Origin: Phycisphaerae bacterium
GTDB taxonomy: Bacteria; Planctomycetota; Phycisphaerae; UBA1845
Direction: 5' to 3'
NCBI GenBank assembly: GCA_013360585.1
Contig: JABWBH010000009.1
Span: forward strand, 42,639-106,638
Length of the DNA: 64,000 bases
Below, piece by piece: positions 60,515 through 64,000 of this stretch; within the stretch, counting starts at the first letter, position 1, and each line of letters opens with the position of its first letter. The notes under the pieces are model-generated. The model saw only the letters and a list, made by a program, of their open reading frames with translations, was not told the origin of the DNA and searched no databases. A program made the position numbers and the translations under genes.

Positions 60515-61495
60515 ATGAGGATGCGTGGAAGGATTGTGGCGAGCGTTGCGCTGCTGGCGGCGACGGCCGCGGCGACGGCGCAGACCAGCGAGCTGTACCT
60601 GAATGACTGGAGCAATCCGATCTGCTACGTCGTCCAGAACGGGCAGGTCATCCGCCAGTTCAACCGGACGAGCTTTTCGGACGGTCCGGGGTTGGTCGTT
60701 CAGGACACGATCAAGCACATCGGACAGGACGGGGGAACGTCGGGACGGGAGTACGACCTGAACGGCAACCTGCTGTCGGGCAGCTACCTCAACCCGGCGT
60801 TCACGAGCTGTTACGACGGTGCTACGGACGGCGATCGCAACTGGACCGTCGCGCACAACGACTTCAACACCAACTTCGCGGTGCTGGTCGCGGATGCGGA
60901 CTGGGGCGGATTGGCGGTGGCGTTCGTTCCGGCGAACCGCAGCTCGGGCATCACCTACGATGCGGTGAACAACTCGCTGTGGATCACGAACAACGTCGGC
61001 GGATCGGACCGCGTGCAGCAGTTCGACACGTCCGGCAACCTGATCTCGGAGTTTCCGATCAATCTGCAGAGCGGCGGCGGATACGGCATCGCGTGGGATC
61101 CGGCGGATGACACGCTCTGGGTTCCGGGCGCGTTCGGCACGGGCGGAAACCTGTACCAGTACGACAAGTCCGGCAACCTGCTGCAGACGGTCAGCCCGCC
61201 GGGGCTGGGAACGCAGATTCTCGGCGCCGAGTTCCAGGCTGGCGGCCCGACTACGCCGCATTGCATCTACCAGGTCAGCAAGGTCAAGAACAAGGCCAAC
61301 AATTGCGGTCTGGTCTGCGATGTGTGCCCGTATGTCCGGGGCGATCTGGTCTGCACGACGGAGTGCGGCAGCCCGAATGACTGCGCAGCGCGCCTGCGCG
61401 GGTTCAACGCCTGCCGCAACGGCGCGGCATGCAAGGTCTCGGCGGACCTGGTCGGCTGCGACATCCCGCCGCGCAACTGCAAGCGCTGCCGGTAA
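60515..61495 (+). CDS. Secreted beta-propeller-like protein with Cys-rich tail
   Basis: 326 residues, ATG with GGGAGGAG upstream. A signal peptide covers about residues 1-22 (VALLAATAAATAQ). The body (about 140-245) has repeats of the form GITYDAVNNSLWITN, QQFDTSGNLISEFPI, GIAWDPADDTLWVPG and YQYDKSGNLLQTV, which fits blades of an NHL/YVTN-like beta propeller. The final 75 residues hold 12 or more Cys (e.g. CGLVCDVCPYVRG, CKRCR), probably disulfide-bonded outside the cell. It is a lone gene with its own terminator. The ligand is unknown. Confidence 0.83.
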   Translation: MRMRGRIVASVALLAATAAATAQTSELYLNDWSNPICYVVQNGQVIRQFNRTSFSDGPGLVVQDTIKHIGQDGGTSGREYDLNGNLLSGSYLNPAFTSCYDGATDGDRNWTVAHNDFNTNFAVLVADADWGGLAVAFVPANRSSGITYDAVNNSLWITNNVGGSDRVQQFDTSGNLISEFPINLQSGGGYGIAWDPADDTLWVPGAFGTGGNLYQYDKSGNLLQTVSPPGLGTQILGAEFQAGGPTTPHCIYQVSKVKNKANNCGLVCDVCPYVRGDLVCTTECGSPNDCAARLRGFNACRNGAACKVSADLVGCDIPPRNCKRCR

Positions 61496-61547
61496 CGGCG
61501 GATGAGCGGGGATTCGGTCCCTGCAATGAAAGCTGGGAGTACGACCC

Positions 61548-61585
61548 GGGCGGCGCGACCACCTGTCGCGCCGCCCGCTTTGTTT
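61548..61585 (+). terminator. Intrinsic terminator after the propeller protein gene
   Basis: A 12-base perfect stem, GGGCGGCGCGAC (61548-61559) with GTCGCGCCGCCC (61565-61576), loop CACCT, followed by GCTTTGTTT. It also lies downstream of the convergent guaB gene. Confidence 0.9.
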
Positions 61586-61641
61586 CCGAGGAACCCCCCG
61601 CGCACTTTGATCAGCGCGTGTTCCTGCCGATGTCACGGCGG

Positions 61642-63162
61642 TCAATCCGCGGGGACTTCGGCGGCGTAGTTGGGAGATTCGCGGGTGATGGCGACATCGT
61701 GCGGGTGCGACTCGGCGACGCCGGCGGCGGTGATCTTGTAGAAGGCGGTGCGGGTGCGGAGGGCCTCGATCGTCCCTGCGCCGCAGTAGCCCATCCCGCT
61801 GCGCAGACCGCCGACAAGCTGGTAGACGAAGTCGGCGAGCGGTCCGCGGTAGGGGACGCGGCCTTCGATCCCTTCGGGGACGAGCTTCCCGCCGCGCATG
61901 CGCCCGGCCTGCTGATAGCGATCGGCGGAGCCTTTGACCATCGCGCCGATCGAGCCCATCCCGCGGTATTCCTTGAAACGACGACCTTTCCAGGTGACCA
62001 GTTCGCCGGGGCTTTCATCCAGCCCGGCGAAAAGCGACCCGATCATGACGCTGTGCGCCCCCGCGGCGATCGCCTTTGTCACGTCACCGGACCAGCGGAC
62101 GCCGCCGTCCGAGATGACCGGAACGCCGGCGGGCGAAGCGACCTGCGCGACGTCCATCACGGCGGTGAGCTGCGGGACGCCGACGCCGGAGACGACGCGC
62201 GTCGTGCAGATGCTCCCCGGTCCGATGCCGACCTTGAGGGCGTCGGCGCCGGCTTCGATCAGATCCCTCGCGGCTTCGGCGGTGGCGATGTTCCCGGCGA
62301 TGACGTCGATGGCGTACCGGGCTTTGATGCGGCGGACCGTGTCGAGGACGTTGTCGGAGTGTCCGTGGGCGGTGTCGACAACGATCACGTCGACGTCGCT
62401 TTCGATCAGGGCGGCGACGCGATCGTCATCATGCACGCCGACGGCGGCGCCGACGCGCAGACGCCCGCGATCGTCCTTGCAGCTTCCGGGGTAAAGCCGG
62501 CTGCGCTCGATGTCGCGCATCGTGATCATGCCGGCCAGACGATACTGCCCATCAACGAGGAGAAGCTTCTCAACTTTGGCGCGGTTAAGGATCTCGGCGG
62601 CCTGCTCGAGGCTCGTGCCCGGGCCGGCGGTGACGAGATTCCGCGAGGTCATGACGTCGTGGACGCGAAGGTCGTCGGATTCGAGGAACTTCATGTCCCG
62701 CTTGGTGATGATGCCGACGAGGCGGTGATCGTCCGTGACGACGGGGATTCCGGCGACGTTCTGGAGGCGCATGATCTCGCGAACCCGGGAGATCGGCTCA
62801 TCCGGTCCGATCGTCACGGGGTCGGCGATGACGCCGCTTTCCGACCGCTTGACCTTATGCACCTCGCGGCACTGGGCCTCGATGCTGAGGTTCTTGTGAA
62901 TGACGCCCAGCCCCCCCTCCTGAGCGAGGGCGATGGCGAGACGCGACTCCGTCACGGTGTCCATCGCGGCGGACAGCAGGGGGATGTTCAGAGCGATCCG
63001 CCGGGTCAGGAGCGTGCGCACGTCGGCCTCATCGGGAACGATCGCCGACCGGGCGGGCGCGAGCAGAACATCATCGAACGTGAGCGCCTCGCGGAAGGAA
63101 ACCGGATTCGGCCGCGTCGGAAGCGGGAGTCCCTGCGTGGAGGGTTGAGCCAAGTCCAACAT
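61642..63162 (-). CDS. guaB: Inosine-5'-monophosphate dehydrogenase
   Basis: 506 residues from the ATG at 63162. It is a TIM barrel with a pair of CBS domains inserted at about 112-225 ([31 protein letters not shown]). The catalytic loop [20 protein letters not shown] has the nucleophile Cys; [27 protein letters not shown] and GMGSIGAM are further family marks. It oxidises IMP to XMP with NAD in guanine nucleotide synthesis. Single gene; convergent with the propeller protein, sharing the terminator region. Confidence 0.97.
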   Translation of the reverse strand: MLDLAQPSTQGLPLPTRPNPVSFREALTFDDVLLAPARSAIVPDEADVRTLLTRRIALNIPLLSAAMDTVTESRLAIALAQEGGLGVIHKNLSIEAQCREVHKVKRSESGVIADPVTIGPDEPISRVREIMRLQNVAGIPVVTDDHRLVGIITKRDMKFLESDDLRVHDVMTSRNLVTAGPGTSLEQAAEILNRAKVEKLLLVDGQYRLAGMITMRDIERSRLYPGSCKDDRGRLRVGAAVGVHDDDRVAALIESDVDVIVVDTAHGHSDNVLDTVRRIKARYAIDVIAGNIATAEAARDLIEAGADALKVGIGPGSICTTRVVSGVGVPQLTAVMDVAQVASPAGVPVISDGGVRWSGDVTKAIAAGAHSVMIGSLFAGLDESPGELVTWKGRRFKEYRGMGSIGAMVKGSADRYQQAGRMRGGKLVPEGIEGRVPYRGPLADFVYQLVGGLRSGMGYCGAGTIEALRTRTAFYKITAAGVAESHPHDVAITRESPNYAAEVPAD

Positions 63163-63226
63163 GGGAGAGGCATACCCCGGTCGCCGCCCGCCGTCAAGGG
63201 CCGGGTGGCACCGGTTGCCCATCGGG

Positions 63227-63334
63227 CTTAGCAGCCCGTTGAAGAACTCACGATCGGCCTCGGTGATGCCGGTTTTTCCGGTGAATTTTGCGTCCCTGAG
63301 GGACGCGCCTCCGTTTTTTCAACGGGCTGATAAG
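63227..63334 (+). repeat. MITE-like inverted-repeat element, copy 2
   Basis: Terminal inverted repeats CTTAGCAGCCCGTTGAA and TTCAACGGGCTGATAAG match over 16 of 17 positions; total 108 bases with no coding capacity. The interior matches the element at 15396-15500 on the opposite strand. It lies 65 bases upstream of the guaB start. Confidence 0.85.
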
Positions 63335-63405
63335 CTCGACTTTTACCGTGTTTGAAGGTTGGAGACTCCCTGGATGATCGAGCGCATCGGAACGGCGGCG
63401 CTAGG

Positions 63406-63489
63406 TTTTAGACCCCCGTGTTTCCAAGGGGTGTTGCGAAACCTCAACACCTGCGGTTTCTCTCGGAATTCACGGAACCCGCCCCTCGG
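63406..63489. repeat. GGTTTC/GAAACC hairpin element, copy 2
   Basis: GTTTC, CAAGGGGTGTTGC, GAAAC form the hairpin, followed by CTCAACACCTGCGG; the same order as at 55115-55207. Confidence 0.65.
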
Positions 63490-63804
63490 AAAAAGGCAAG
63501 AGTCGAGACAAGGAAGCGTTTTAGTGAGACAACAGGGACAAAGGAAACCCGATCCCCATCCCCGAACACCCGATCCCCCCGACATACGCAGGCCGAGCCA
63601 TGTCTGCCGGGGTTTTCGTTTCGCCGGGGTTGTCCCCCGCGGTTGTTCGTCCGTGGTAGAAGTCAGATCCCGCCAAAAAATCCGCGTTCCTGACCCCGCC
63701 AGAGGGGGTGCATTCGACCCGAGCCGACTTTTTCCACGGCTCTTATACCGTAGGGCGGGGATCGTGATCGGGTGGCGGCAGTCGGACGGCGGCAGTCCTT
63801 GCTG

Positions 63805-63867
63805 TTACGTCGGGAAAGAGGCGATCGCAGCGAAAACGAAAAACAGGTGCCTGGTCATCAATCTCAT
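63805..63867 (-). pseudogene. Possible remnant of a secreted-protein gene
   Basis: A 20-codon frame: MRLMTRHLFFVFAAIASFPT then stop. AGGAAG lies about eight bases upstream, and the peptide looks like the start of a signal peptide. No continuation in another frame is obvious, so it may be a decayed gene or chance. Confidence 0.2.
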
Positions 63868-64000
63868 TTCAAGTCTTCCTGATTCAGAATTGAGGCTGTC
63901 CGCCTAGTCCCAAATCAAGCGTTAAATAGTGCCAGGTTGCCACGTTGGTGTCACCGGTGTGGCAGCGCGCAGATGGAGCGCGGCGGCCGGGCGGTCGCGT

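Larger units (their letters stand above)
63163..64000. other. Gene-poor end region with repeats
   Basis: 838 bases upstream of guaB to the window edge. It holds the MITE-like element (63227-63334), the GGTTTC/GAAACC element (63406-63489) and a short signal-peptide-like frame (63805-63867). No complete gene was found. Confidence 0.55.

Noticed and set aside
63359..63907. 182-codon frame near the window end
   Set aside because: It runs through the hairpin repeat and has no motif, ribosome site or consistent codon use.
1..64000. CRISPR arrays, rRNA operons, prophage or transposase genes
   Set aside because: No regularly spaced direct repeats, rRNA-like sequence or recombinase/transposase motifs were seen on either strand.

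Overview
The window is GC-rich DNA, probably from a member of the Planctomycetota and possibly the Phycisphaerae (inferred from gene content; no rRNA is present). The evidence is an ECF sigma factor of the planctomycete kinase-linked type joined by ATGA overlap to a WD-repeat Ser/Thr kinase, a DUF3311 plus sodium/solute symporter pair, RNase Y, several secreted proteins of unknown function with cysteine-bearing tails, a divergent DXS, and intergenic spaces filled with short palindromic repeats. About 40 protein genes, one tRNA (Val, anticodon CAC), three good intrinsic terminators and at least three families of short repeats can be supported. No CRISPR array, transposase, prophage or rRNA was seen.

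Layout. 1-2.6 kb: kinase (cut by the window edge) and its sigma factor. 2.9-5.9 kb: two exported proteins of unknown function. 6-12.2 kb: aldehyde dehydrogenase, symporter pair, a small protein and RNase Y. 13-20 kb: a dimethylargininase-like hydrolase, a CxxCxxCC protein, tRNA-Val, a YdeI/DUF1801 protein, a glycine-rich RRM protein, small proteins and a HAD dehalogenase. 20.3-36.5 kb: a long co-directional run with many overlapping stop/start codons: membrane-anchored MutS-like ATPase, GT39-like glycosyltransferase, membrane protein, pseudopilin-like protein, small membrane protein, secretin, TPR lipoprotein, a GT2-GT4 fusion, then an RND efflux adaptor and pump. 36.5-39.5 kb: enoyl-CoA hydratase, sugar isomerase, and a second ECF sigma/anti-sigma pair. 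39.6-45.8 kb: Agl23-like membrane protein, PgsA, RibBA, a sigma-54 activator and RNA 3'-phosphate cyclase. 46-54 kb: nucleotide-sugar epimerase, an NtrB/NtrC-like two-component pair, a candidate sigma-54 promoter, a small double-motif protein, glutamate dehydrogenase and cystathionine beta-synthase. 54-56 kb: a small secreted protein and a repeat island. 56-63.2 kb: prenyl diphosphate synthase, DXS, M14 peptidase, a secreted protein and IMP dehydrogenase, followed by more repeats to the end.

How the parts relate. Two circuits stand out. In one, a cytosolic histidine kinase and its sigma-54 response regulator lie just upstream of a GG-N10-GC promoter-like site that precedes a small Cys-rich protein and glutamate dehydrogenase, which suggests nitrogen-linked control. 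In the other, a sigma-54 activator with a degenerate receiver sits directly upstream of rtcA, echoing RtcR-rtcBA of other bacteria. The 25.6-31.9 kb set looks like a reduced secretin-based envelope system combined with glycosyltransferases. Neither interpretation can be proved from the sequence alone.
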